DNA of 64,000 nucleotides from Hyphomicrobium_A sp963728165 (lineage in GTDB: Bacteria > Pseudomonadota > Alphaproteobacteria > Rhizobiales > Hyphomicrobiaceae), in assembly GCA_963728165.1 (NCBI GenBank), contig CAVSIY010000006.1:620001-684000 (forward strand). The letters run 5' to 3'. Shown one piece after another: positions 1 through 7,456 of this stretch (positions within the stretch are counted from its first letter, which is position 1; the number at the start of each line of letters is the position of its first letter). The translations under genes were made by a program, and so were the position numbers. The notes below the pieces were generated by a model, which worked only from the letters and a program-made list of their open reading frames with translations, was not told the origin of the DNA and made no database searches.

Positions 1-549
1 TCTTCGTGGTGCTCGACGGTTGGGTGAAGCTCTTCCGCACCACGCCCGACGGCAGCGAGGCAGTCGTCGGCGTCTTCCGCCGCGGCGAAAGCTTCGCTGA
101 GGCGGCCATCTTTATTGGCGGCCGTTATCCGGTGAGCGCAGAGGTCGCCACGACGGCACGGCTTGTGCGCATCGACGGCGAATTATTGCGCCGGCGCATC
201 CGCGAGCAGCCGGACCTGGCCTTCTCGATGCTGGCGTCGGCCTCTCATCATCTGAAGTTCCTCGTCGAGCAGATCGAGCAGATCAAGAGCTTGTCCGCGC
301 CTCAACGCATCGCCGACTTCCTGATCAAGCTCTGTCCCGGTGCGCGAAGGCTCCTGCGCCATCGAGCTTCCCTACGAGAAGGCGCTCATCGCGGGGCGCC
401 TAGGGATGAAGCCCGAAAGCCTGTCGCGTGCGCTGGCCAAGCTGAGGCCGCTCGGCGTCACCGTCGAGCGCGAGCACGTTTCGATCGTTGACGCGGATCT
501 TCTGGTGCGATTCGTCGAATCGAGGGACCTCGGCGAGGAGGGGTTCTAA
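1..549 (+). CDS. Crp/Fnr family transcriptional regulator, NNR/DNR-like, 5'-truncated and frameshifted
   Basis: The C-terminal part of a Crp/Fnr regulator enters from the window edge. The visible protein has the end of a cyclic-nucleotide-binding-type beta roll (GESFAEAAIF), the long dimerisation helix (about residues 70-105) and a winged helix whose recognition region reads RLGMKPESLSRALAKL. The reading frame changes near 336-340: the first frame ends sensibly at ...IKLCP, and the helix-turn-helix continues one base later with VREGSCAIELPYEK. One extra base in the tct-gtc-ccg-g stretch explains this. Serine-rich recognition helices of this kind are typical of NO/nitrite-responsive regulators (NNR, DNR, NnrR). 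The neighbours nnrS and nirK support that role, but the ligand is inferred. The N-terminus is not visible. Confidence 0.8.
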
Positions 550-579
550 GGCGCCTCCGTCGAATTGCCGCCACCGACG

Positions 580-609
580 AGATCAAGCCAGCGCATGTGC
601 GCTTGATCT
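580..609. repeat. Perfect 9-bp inverted repeat upstream of nnrS
   Basis: AGATCAAGC (580-588) and GCTTGATCT (601-609) are exact reverse complements separated by 12 bases. The right arm contains TTGATC, resembling an FNR-type half-site, but the arm spacing is too wide for a classic TTGAT-N4-ATCAA box. No T run follows, so it is a poor intrinsic terminator. It may be an operator or an mRNA hairpin between the regulator gene and nnrS. Confidence 0.4.
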
Positions 610-677
610 TGGTTAGGAACTCTCATGCAAGCGCGCCGTAGGATGGTCATCTCCGATCGATGCGCTGGAGAGTGGCC

Positions 678-1943
678 ATGGCACAGACGTGGATTGCCAG
701 AACCGGCTCCCGCCGCCGGGGGGCGAGCCTGGACGCGCTCTTCTCCTACGGCTTCCGGCCCTTCTTTCTGGGGGCGACCATTTACGCTGTCTTGATCATG
801 GCCGTATGGCTCGCTTGGCTGGGCGGTCAATTTTCTTGGGGCGTCCCGTGGGCTTTGCCCATTGTCGGCTCGCCGTTCGCTTGGCACGCCCACGAGATGG
901 TCTTCGGCTTCGCGGTGGCAGCCATCGCGGGCTTCCTACTTACGGCGATCCCGAACTGGACCGGTGCGCTGCCGCTTTCGGGATTGCCTCTGGCGCTGCT
1001 GTTCTTAACCTGGCTCGCGGGGCGGGCTGTGATGGCAGTATCGGGGCTTTTGGCGCCGGCTGTCGTCGCAATCGTGGATCTGGCCTTCCTCCCACTGCTC
1101 GGGAGCTTTGCGGCCGTGTCGCTCTTTGTCAGGCCCGCTCCCCGCAATCTCGTATTCCTTGCCGTCGTTGCCGCATTCACTGGCGCCAACGTCGTCTATC
1201 ATCTCGCCGCTGCAGGGATTATCAGCGTGCCGGACGAGATGGGCAGCATGCGATTTGCGCTCATGCTCGTTGTCCTCATGGTCTCGATCATTGGCGGCCG
1301 CATTATCCCTGCCTTCAGTCACAACTGGCTTCATCTCAATCTTGGTGCGGTGCCCATGCCGCGGCGCGTTGCATGGCTCGATGTCGCGTCGATAGCATCG
1401 ATTGCGCTGCTGGCGCTTATCCTGCTTGTACCCGTGCCGCGCGCCGTTGAGGGGGGAGTGGCATTGGCGGCCGCTCTTCTCAATGGGGCGCGACTTTTCC
1501 TCTGGCGGGGCTGGACGACGTGGCGCGCACCGATCGTCTGGATCCTGCACCTGGGGTATGCGTGGCTCGTCGTGGGGCTCCTGCTCGCGGCACTAGCCAC
1601 GGTTACGACGCGCATACCGATGGTTGCCGCCTTGCACGCGTTGGGAGCCGGGGCGGTTGCAACCATGATTCTAGCCGTAATGAGCCGGGCTTCGCTGGGA
1701 CACACTGGCCGGCCCCTCACCGCGCCGCCGCTTATCGTTTGGGCGTATGCGCTGATTACGCTCGCAGCTCTGTTGCGCGTCGCAGGCGCGCTTGTCGGCT
1801 CCCAACTCTATGCCGCCCTGCTGACTGGCGCAGCGCTGGCTTGGATCGCAGCCTTTGGGCTTTTCGTCGTCGTCTACGCGCCGATCCTGACTACGCCGCG
1901 CGTCCACACGAAAACGTCATCTGCTGCGGCAGCAAATCCTTGA
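678..1943 (+). CDS. nnrS: NnrS family haem- and copper-containing membrane protein
   Basis: A 421-residue polytopic protein with about twelve hydrophobic segments. Near residue 70 it carries the family-typical histidine cluster WHAHEMVFGF. NnrS proteins are inner-membrane proteins linked to nitric oxide metabolism or protection against NO stress during denitrification; their exact activity is not settled. The ATG at 678 is preferred over an in-frame ATG at 660 because GGAGAG (667-672) lies at good distance before it. It sits directly after an NNR-like regulator and two genes before nirK, which fits control by nitrogen oxides. Confidence 0.9.
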   Translation: MAQTWIARTGSRRRGASLDALFSYGFRPFFLGATIYAVLIMAVWLAWLGGQFSWGVPWALPIVGSPFAWHAHEMVFGFAVAAIAGFLLTAIPNWTGALPLSGLPLALLFLTWLAGRAVMAVSGLLAPAVVAIVDLAFLPLLGSFAAVSLFVRPAPRNLVFLAVVAAFTGANVVYHLAAAGIISVPDEMGSMRFALMLVVLMVSIIGGRIIPAFSHNWLHLNLGAVPMPRRVAWLDVASIASIALLALILLVPVPRAVEGGVALAAALLNGARLFLWRGWTTWRAPIVWILHLGYAWLVVGLLLAALATVTTRIPMVAALHALGAGAVATMILAVMSRASLGHTGRPLTAPPLIVWAYALITLAALLRVAGALVGSQLYAALLTGAALAWIAAFGLFVVVYAPILTTPRVHTKTSSAAAANP

Positions 1944-2051
1944 TCGCCACGCTTGCAGCGAAGGAATTTTAGGACCCAGCAGGTCTGGCTGCACCTGTTT
2001 GCGTATCTGAAGTGCGTCGCGCTATTCTGCGCCAAGTGCGGAAATTAAGCG

Positions 2052-2498
2052 ATGGACGCGGCAATACGGGCGAAGATTCTCGATGTGCTCCAGTCGCAGC
2101 ACCTGATGACGCTCGCCACCATTCGTCCCGATGGCTATCCGCAGGCCACGATCGTCAACTATATAGCCGACGAACTCACCTTGTACTTCGCGACCGACGC
2201 GGTGTCGCAAAAGGTTGCCAATATCAAGTTGAACAACAAGGTCTCGATCGCGATCGCCAGCCAAACGGAGGACTTCTACAAGCTCTCCGGGCTATCCATG
2301 GCAGGTCTCGCTAGACGGATCCTCGAAAAGGATGCTGCGGAGAAGCTGTCTTTGCAGCTCTTTCGCGCGATCCCGCAGTCGAAAAGATTCGTGCCGCACG
2401 ATCCCGGACAGCTCGCCGTCTTCTCGGTTACGCCCACGGTCATATCCCTAATCGACTACTCATCAGGATTCGGCACGAGCTATTTGGTCGAGCTCTGA
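2052..2498 (+). CDS. Pyridoxamine 5'-phosphate oxidase family protein
   Basis: A 148-residue protein beginning with a helix (AKILDVLQSQHLMTLATI) followed by the beta strands of a split-barrel flavin-binding fold (GYPQATIVNYIADELTLYFATD). The family includes small FMN- or F420-binding proteins of diverse or unknown activity, so no substrate can be named. It lacks the extra C-terminal part of true PdxH. It stands alone between nnrS and nirK, in the same direction. A link to NO or nitrite metabolism is suggested only by position. Confidence 0.7.
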   Translation: MDAAIRAKILDVLQSQHLMTLATIRPDGYPQATIVNYIADELTLYFATDAVSQKVANIKLNNKVSIAIASQTEDFYKLSGLSMAGLARRILEKDAAEKLSLQLFRAIPQSKRFVPHDPGQLAVFSVTPTVISLIDYSSGFGTSYLVEL

Positions 2499-2611
2499 TC
2501 CGGGGCTGGATTCGCACGGGCCAAGAGCTGAAATCCGTCGCAAGTTGGTCTTATGCGGTTTCGGTGAGTGTGCCCAATTCATGAGTGCGACCAACAGAAA
2601 TGTGCACCACG

Positions 2612-2619
2612 AAGGAGGT
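2612..2619 (+). promoter_or_regulatory. Strong ribosome binding site of nirK
   Basis: AAGGAGGT matches the anti-Shine-Dalgarno sequence completely and lies 7 bases before the ATG at 2627. It decides the nirK start against an upstream in-frame ATG at 2585, and places the twin-arginine signal 14 residues from the N-terminus. Confidence 0.85.
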
Positions 2620-2626
2620 CCAACCC

Positions 2627-3823
2627 ATGTCCGACACCCATCAGAATCCGGTCAGCGCCCACGACCGCCGCAGTTTCCTCAAAGCAGCGGGGCTTGCCTC
2701 TGCAGCGGCCGTCGCTGGCACGGTGTTGCCTCATGCCGCAAGCGCTGCGCCGCCTTCTGCGCCGGCCGCAGGGCGCTCGTCGCAAGCCGCGCCCGCCCTT
2801 GCCGATGCCCTCGACATCTCCAAGTTGCAGCGGGTCAAGCAAACGATGGTTGCCCCGCCCTTGCTGCCTACGCACGAGCAAGCCGCCCCCGATCAGCCTC
2901 GCATCGTGGAAGTGACCCTCGTCATCGAGGAGAAGAAACTGGTGATCGACGATGAGGGCACCGAGATTTGGGCTTTCACCTATAACGGGACGGTTCCTGG
3001 TCCGATGATCGTGGCGCACGAGGGCGACTACGTCGAGCTCACGCTGCAGAACCCGAAGTCGAACACCCTAGAGCACAATGTCGATTTCCATGCCTCCACG
3101 GGGGCGCTAGGTGGCGGCGCCCTGACCAAGGTGCAGCCCGGCGAGCAGGTCGTGTTGCGCTGGAAGGCGATCAAGCCCGGCGTCTTCGTCTACCACTGTG
3201 CCCCCGGCGATATCATGATCCCCTACCACGTGGTGCACGGGATGAACGGAGCCGTCATGGTGCTTCCGCGCGACGGGCTGAAGGACGCTGCGGGGCAGCA
3301 ATTGAAGTACGACCGCGCCTATTTCATCGGGGAGCAGGACTTCTACATCCCCCGCGACAAGAACGGTGACTTCAAGAAGTATGGTGCGGCCGGGGAGGAT
3401 TTCGCCGACGCGCTCGACGTAATGCGGACGCTGACCCCCACTCACGTCGTGTTCAATGGCAGGAAGGGGGCCTTGACCGGCGATGCCGCACTCAAGGCGA
3501 AGGTCGGCGAGACCGTGCTCTTCATCCACGCCCAGGCCAATCGCGATAGCCGTCCGCATCTCATCGGCGGTCATGGCGACTTCGTCTGGCAGGCCGGCTC
3601 CTTCAACGACCGCCCTGAGACCAACCTCGAGACGTGGTTCATCCGCGGCGGCTCGGCAGGTGCCATGGTCTATCGGTTCCGCCAGCCGGGCCTTTACACT
3701 TACCTCAACCACAACCTGATCGAGGCCATCATGCTCGGTGCCAATGCCCAGGTACAAGTTGAGGGCCAATGGAATGAGGATCTGATGGCGCAGGTCGGCA
3801 AGCCTGCCCCTATGCGGATGTGA
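2627..3823 (+). CDS. nirK: Copper-containing nitrite reductase, Tat-exported
   Basis: Reduces nitrite to nitric oxide in the periplasm, the defining step of denitrification. The 398-residue precursor has a twin-arginine signal (DRRSFLKAAG, Arg14-Arg15) and two cupredoxin domains. Copper ligands are recognisable: type 1 site residues in YHCAPG and PYHVVHGMNGAVM, and type 2 site histidines in LEHNVDFHAS and further downstream around LIGGHGD. Length and motifs fit class I NirK. The gene is monocistronic in appearance, with a long 5' region (2499-2626) that may hold the promoter; a convincing NNR box could not be found by eye. nnrS and an NNR-like regulator lie upstream. No NO reductase (norCB) is in the window. 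Confidence 0.95.
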   Translation: MSDTHQNPVSAHDRRSFLKAAGLASAAAVAGTVLPHAASAAPPSAPAAGRSSQAAPALADALDISKLQRVKQTMVAPPLLPTHEQAAPDQPRIVEVTLVIEEKKLVIDDEGTEIWAFTYNGTVPGPMIVAHEGDYVELTLQNPKSNTLEHNVDFHASTGALGGGALTKVQPGEQVVLRWKAIKPGVFVYHCAPGDIMIPYHVVHGMNGAVMVLPRDGLKDAAGQQLKYDRAYFIGEQDFYIPRDKNGDFKKYGAAGEDFADALDVMRTLTPTHVVFNGRKGALTGDAALKAKVGETVLFIHAQANRDSRPHLIGGHGDFVWQAGSFNDRPETNLETWFIRGGSAGAMVYRFRQPGLYTYLNHNLIEAIMLGANAQVQVEGQWNEDLMAQVGKPAPMRM

Positions 3824-4009
3824 GCGCCACCGAGGGGGATGAAGAGCCTGCAACGGTGGTTATCTACTAGCGACGAATGAGCTTTCAGTGTCCGCCTCGG
3901 GTCAGGAGCGGGCGTTAATGATGCGACGGCCACTGTTTCCCCGGCAGCGGCTGGTGTGGTAAAGCGCCCTCGCTTTTCAGATCGGCGACCCTCGACCACA
4001 AGTGAAAGC

Positions 4010-4618
4010 ATGGCGGCCCAGCCGACAGCCCTCTCCATTGTCATCATCGACGAAAACCGACTGCGGGCTTCGGTCATCGAGGCTGGCCTGCGCGAGGCCG
4101 GTTATGACAATTTGACGATCATCCATGACGTGACCGGCATCGCGCGACGCATCGCCGAGATCGAGCCAGACGTGATCTTTATCGATCTGGAGAATCCCAA
4201 CCGCGACATGCTGGAGAACATGTTCCAGCTGACGCGCGCGGTGCAGCGGCCGATTGCCATGTTCGTCGACAGGTCAGATCAGGCCGCCATAGAAGCCGCC
4301 GTAGACGCCGGCGTCTCCGCCTACGTCGTCGACGGTCTCAAGCGCGAGCGGGTCAAGCCGATCCTCGACATGGCAATCAGCAGGTTTAACGCCTTCTCGC
4401 GCATGGCGCGCGAGCTCGAGGAGGCGCGCTCCGAGCTCGAGAACCGGAAATTGATCGACCGGGCCAAGGGAATTCTGATGGCGACGCGCGGCCTTTCGGA
4501 AGCGGAAGCCTATGCGCTGCTGCGCAAGACGGCGATGAACCAGAACCGCAAGATCTCCGAGATTGCCGAAAGCCTAATTACCGCGGCCGGTCTACTCGCT
4601 CCGCCGGAGGACAAGTGA
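4010..4618 (+). CDS. nasT: ANTAR-domain response regulator / RNA-binding antiterminator
   Basis: A 202-residue protein with an N-terminal receiver-like domain (IVIIDENRLRAS; aspartate in VIFIDLENP) and a coiled-coil linker leading to a C-terminal ANTAR domain (about residues 140-195; LIDRAKGILMATRGLSEAEA). ANTAR domains bind paired hairpins in leader RNA and prevent termination. NasT acts with the sensor NasS, which releases it when nitrate or nitrite is bound. The start at 4010 (MAAQPTALS) is chosen because the upstream extension is not family-like. The stop codon overlaps the nasS start. The probable target is the leader at 5842-6129, upstream of narK. Confidence 0.92.
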   Translation: MAAQPTALSIVIIDENRLRASVIEAGLREAGYDNLTIIHDVTGIARRIAEIEPDVIFIDLENPNRDMLENMFQLTRAVQRPIAMFVDRSDQAAIEAAVDAGVSAYVVDGLKRERVKPILDMAISRFNAFSRMARELEEARSELENRKLIDRAKGILMATRGLSEAEAYALLRKTAMNQNRKISEIAESLITAAGLLAPPEDK

Positions 4619-5841
4619 TGATGAGCCGTCATCAGGTCATCGCCGCTTTCATGCCACTGCTCGACAGCGCCATCCTCGTTGCGGCGAAGGAGAAGGGCTT
4701 CGCCGACGCGGAGGGTATCGACCTGACCCTCGTGCGCGAAACATCGTGGGCCAGCATTCGCGACCGCATGGCGGTGGGGCACTTCCAAGTGGCGCATCTT
4801 CTCGCGCCGATGCCAATCGCTGCCAACCTGGGCCTGACGCCGCTGGCGGCGAAGACGATTGCCCCGATCGCTCTTGGGCTCGGCGGCAATGCGATCACTG
4901 TCTCGAATGCACTTTGGCTGCTGATGGTCGATCACGGTGCTACGGGAGACTTGGATCCGGCAACCACCGGTCGCGCTCTGCGCAAGGCGATCAGCGACCA
5001 GGCAGAAGACTGGGGCCGCCCCCTGAAGTTCGCGGTCGTGCATCCGTTTTCCGGCCACTACTACGAGCTGCGCTATTGGCTTGCGGCGTGCGGCATCGAC
5101 CCGGAGCGCGATGTCGAGGTCGTGATCGTCCCACCGCCGCTGATGGCCGATGCCCTGGCCGGCGGCACGATCGATGGCTATTGCGTCGGCGAGCCTTGGA
5201 GCACCGCCGCCTCGTCCGTGGGTATCGGCCGCATTGTCACCGTCAAGGCTGCAATCTGGCGCTCGAGCCCCGAAAAAGTCTTGGGCGCTACGGCCGCGTG
5301 GGCGGAGCATGAGCCGGAAGCTCTCGCCGCACTCTTGCGTGCCCTCTGCCGCTCGGCGCAGTGGTGCGCGGCTCCGTCAAATCACCGCGAGCTGGCGGAC
5401 ATTCTTGCAGGCCCCGCTTACATCATGCGCCCGGCGGAGTGGATGCTGCGTGGCCTTTCCGGCGCGCTCGACGTGGGCGGCGGAAACATCATACGCGCGG
5501 CCGACTTCTTCGTGCCGTTCGCCAAGGCGGCGATGTTTCCCTGGAAGAGCCATGCGCTGTGGTTCTACTCGCAGATGGTCCGCTGGGGGCAGGTCGCCCA
5601 TACGCCAGAAAACGCCAGCATCGCGCGCGAGACCTATCGGCCCGATCTCTATCGCGCGGCGCTGAAGCCGCTCGGCATCGCTCTACCTGCCGCCAATGCA
5701 AAGGTTGAAGGCGCGCTGCAGGCGCCGACGCCAGTAGGCTCGGCTGGCGCCAGCCTAACTCTGGGGCCGGATGGATTTTTCGATGGCGCGCTGTTCGATC
5801 CCGATAGGCTCGACGACTACATCGCGAGGCAGAAGCCCTAG
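4618..5841 (+). CDS. nasS: Nitrate/nitrite sensor, NrtA/CmpA-like binding protein without signal peptide
   Basis: A 407-residue protein of the NrtA/CmpA solute-binding fold that begins directly with the mature fold (HQVIAAFMPLLDSAILVAAKEKGF) and has no signal peptide or lipobox. It should therefore stay in the cytoplasm, as expected of NasS. In characterised NasS/NasT pairs, NasS sequesters NasT until nitrate or nitrite binds. The ATG at 4618 overlaps the nasT TGA, with GGAGG at 4606-4610. The overlap indicates translational coupling and matched production of the two partners. No nrtB/nrtC transporter genes follow, which supports a sensor rather than an uptake role. Confidence 0.9.
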   Translation: MMSRHQVIAAFMPLLDSAILVAAKEKGFADAEGIDLTLVRETSWASIRDRMAVGHFQVAHLLAPMPIAANLGLTPLAAKTIAPIALGLGGNAITVSNALWLLMVDHGATGDLDPATTGRALRKAISDQAEDWGRPLKFAVVHPFSGHYYELRYWLAACGIDPERDVEVVIVPPPLMADALAGGTIDGYCVGEPWSTAASSVGIGRIVTVKAAIWRSSPEKVLGATAAWAEHEPEALAALLRALCRSAQWCAAPSNHRELADILAGPAYIMRPAEWMLRGLSGALDVGGGNIIRAADFFVPFAKAAMFPWKSHALWFYSQMVRWGQVAHTPENASIARETYRPDLYRAALKPLGIALPAANAKVEGALQAPTPVGSAGASLTLGPDGFFDGALFDPDRLDDYIARQKP

Positions 5842-5859
5842 CCACGCGAGATGCCGCCC

Positions 5860-5876
5860 TGCACAAACTTTGTGCC
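5860..5876. promoter_or_regulatory. NtrC-like binding site
   Basis: TGCAC-AAACTTT-GTGCC has the half-site sequence and N7 spacing of the NtrC consensus (TGCAC-N7-GTGCA). It lies about 250 bases before narK, a reasonable activator position. A matching sigma-54 promoter (GG-N10-GC) was not found downstream by eye, so the assignment is tentative. Confidence 0.45.
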
Positions 5877-5975
5877 ATCGACTCCGTTGAATGACTAATC
5901 TTTGGTCTTGCCAAGGTCCGCTGTGCTCGCGCAATAATCCGGTAACGCATTGATTTACAATGGGAACGCCGTCTG

Positions 5976-6030
5976 CATGCAGATGGCATGGTTCCTGCTC
6001 CCAAGTAAAACCGCGCCCAACGACGGGCGC
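5976..6030 (+). promoter_or_regulatory. ANTAR-type tandem hairpins in the nas leader
   Basis: The second hairpin is clear: GCGCCC (6013-6018), hexaloop AACGAC (6019-6024), GGGCGC (6025-6030). The loop has A at position 1 and G at position 4, the conserved loop bases of ANTAR target RNAs. An upstream hairpin is less typical: CATGC (5976-5980), five-base loop AGATG, GCATG (5986-5990). An alternative fold pairs GCCGTCT with AGATGGC around a GCATGC loop inside GGAAC/GTTCC. Only the second hairpin meets the published loop rule. Confidence 0.6.
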
Positions 6031-6040
6031 CTACCAGGCA

Positions 6041-6100
6041 AAGCCGCCGTTCAAGCCTTCGCGCACCAGCGCGGGGGGTTGGTCGGCGGCTTTTTTGTTT
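6041..6100 (+). terminator. Intrinsic terminator in the narK leader (attenuator)
   Basis: AAGCCGCCG (6041-6049) pairs perfectly with CGGCGGCTT (6084-6092). An inner stem around CGCGC-ACCA-GCGCG (6060-6073) extends the hairpin, and TTTTTTGTTT follows at 6091-6100. It lies 30 bases before the narK start and would block the operon unless antitermination occurs, so it is an attenuator rather than the end of nasS alone. Confidence 0.85.
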
Positions 6101-6129
6101 TGGCCACAGCGCGGCAGGAGACCCGATTG

Positions 6130-7440
6130 ATGCGCACGAACGGACCTTCAGACCTATCGACGGTGAGCCCGCAGGCACGCGCATTGTGGATGTCCACGCT
6201 CGCCTTCACGGTGTGCTTTGCCGTGTGGACGATCTTCTCGATCATCGGCGTCCGCATCAAGAACGAGCTGGGGCTGAGCGAGACAGAGTTCGGCTTGCTC
6301 GTCGGCACCCCGATCTTGACCGGGTCCCTCTCCCGCGTCGTGCTCGGCATTTGGACGGATCGCCTCGGCGGCCGTCTCGTCCTCACCTTGACGATGCTGG
6401 CGACGAGCGTGGCGACGGTGCTTCTCGTCTTCGCCCACACGTATGCGGAAATGCTGCTCGCCGCTCTCGGCGTCGGGCTTGCCGGCGGCTCCTTCGCTGT
6501 GGGGATCGCATACGTGTCGCGATTCTTTTCTGCCGCGCGCCAAGGGACCGTGCTCGGCATCTTTGGCGTCGGCAACGTCGGCGCGGCGGTGACGAAGATC
6601 CTGGCGCCCTTCGTTCTCGTCGCCTGGGGATGGCACGCGGTCGCGCTCGTTTGGGCGGCGGTTCTCGCGTTCATGGCGCTGACGTTCTGGGTATCTACGG
6701 CCGACGATCCCGTTCTGGTCGAGCGCCGAAGGACCGGCGCGGCCCCGCCGCCGTACAGGCTGGAATTATCGGCGCTGCGCGATGCGCGCGTTTGGCGCTT
6801 TGCCGCCTATTACTTCTTCGTATTCGGCGCCTTCGTCGCGCTCGCCCTCTGGCTTCCGCGCTATCTCATCGGCGTGTACGGCTTCGATATCGAGACAGCC
6901 GGCATGATCGGCGCCGCCTACACGCTACCGGCAAGCATCTTTCGGGCATACGGCGGTGTGCTGTCCGACCGGCTCGGTGCGCGCACCGTCATGTACTGGA
7001 GCCTCGGCGTTTCCGCCGTCGCAACGCTCGTCCTCTCGCTGCCGCCGACCCACTACCTGATGCGCGGCATCAACGGCGATATTGCCTTCCATTTCGAGAT
7101 GGGCGTCCCCGCGTTCATCGCGGCCACCTTCGTGCTCGGCTTTTTCATGAGCCTGGGCAAGGCAGCGGTCTACAAGCACGTTGCCACCCACTACCCCGCC
7201 AACGTCGGCGCCGTCGGCGGCTTGGTCGGCATGATCGGAGGTCTGGGCGGCTTCGTCCTTCCCGTCGCCTTCGGGCTCCTCGACGACCTCACCGGCCTGT
7301 GGTCGAGCTGTTTCATGCTGCTCTTTGCCATCGTCGTGGGGCTGCTCGTTTGGATGGACGTCGCCATCCGACGCATGGAGCGGCAGGGGCGCCCCGCGTC
7401 CGCGGCCCCTTCCGGCCAAGCCCTCTATGCAGCCGAGTGA
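6130..7440 (+). CDS. narK: NarK-type nitrate/nitrite transporter, major facilitator superfamily
   Basis: A 436-residue MFS protein with about twelve membrane segments and the nitrate/nitrite porter signatures, including a glycine-rich helix (GLGVGLAGGSFAVGIAYVSR) and a second one near the C-terminus (NVGAVGGLVGMIGGLGGF). It moves nitrate and/or nitrite across the inner membrane. The start at 6130 is set by CAGGAGA at 6115-6121. An open frame runs upstream through the leader, but it crosses the terminator hairpin and is not protein-like. It is the first gene of the operon narK-nirB-nirD-nasA-cobA. No signal decides between import of nitrate and export of nitrite; the assimilatory context favours import. 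Confidence 0.9.
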   Translation: MRTNGPSDLSTVSPQARALWMSTLAFTVCFAVWTIFSIIGVRIKNELGLSETEFGLLVGTPILTGSLSRVVLGIWTDRLGGRLVLTLTMLATSVATVLLVFAHTYAEMLLAALGVGLAGGSFAVGIAYVSRFFSAARQGTVLGIFGVGNVGAAVTKILAPFVLVAWGWHAVALVWAAVLAFMALTFWVSTADDPVLVERRRTGAAPPPYRLELSALRDARVWRFAAYYFFVFGAFVALALWLPRYLIGVYGFDIETAGMIGAAYTLPASIFRAYGGVLSDRLGARTVMYWSLGVSAVATLVLSLPPTHYLMRGINGDIAFHFEMGVPAFIAATFVLGFFMSLGKAAVYKHVATHYPANVGAVGGLVGMIGGLGGFVLPVAFGLLDDLTGLWSSCFMLLFAIVVGLLVWMDVAIRRMERQGRPASAAPSGQALYAAE

Positions 7441-7456
7441 TGTGGGATAGCGGAAC

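Larger units (their letters stand above)
5842..6129 (+). promoter_or_regulatory. Untranslated leader of the narK-nirBD-nasA operon, probable NasT antitermination region
   Basis: A 288-base region between nasS and narK, rich in symmetrical elements. In order they are: an NtrC-like dyad (5860-5876), a short dyad CTTTGG-TCTTG-CCAAGG (5900-5916), a hairpin region 5963-5995, a hairpin with an AACGAC hexaloop (6013-6030), and a strong intrinsic terminator (6041-6100). The narK ribosome binding site CAGGAGA (6115-6121) follows the terminator. This order (promoter, ANTAR-type hairpins, terminator, gene) matches known NasT- and EutV-controlled leaders. The transcription start is not visible. Confidence 0.7.

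Noticed and set aside
2543..2594. GTTGGTC...GACCAAC inverted repeat before nirK
   Set aside because: Only seven bases per arm with a 38-base gap; likely chance in this length of sequence.
5900..5916. CTTTGG-TCTTG-CCAAGG dyad as an ANTAR hairpin
   Set aside because: The loop has five bases and lacks the A1/G4 pattern; it is kept only as a minor dyad in the leader.
5950..6129. N-terminal extension of narK from an upstream start
   Set aside because: It would translate through the leader hairpins and terminator; the ATG at 6130 has a proper ribosome binding site and gives the family-typical start.
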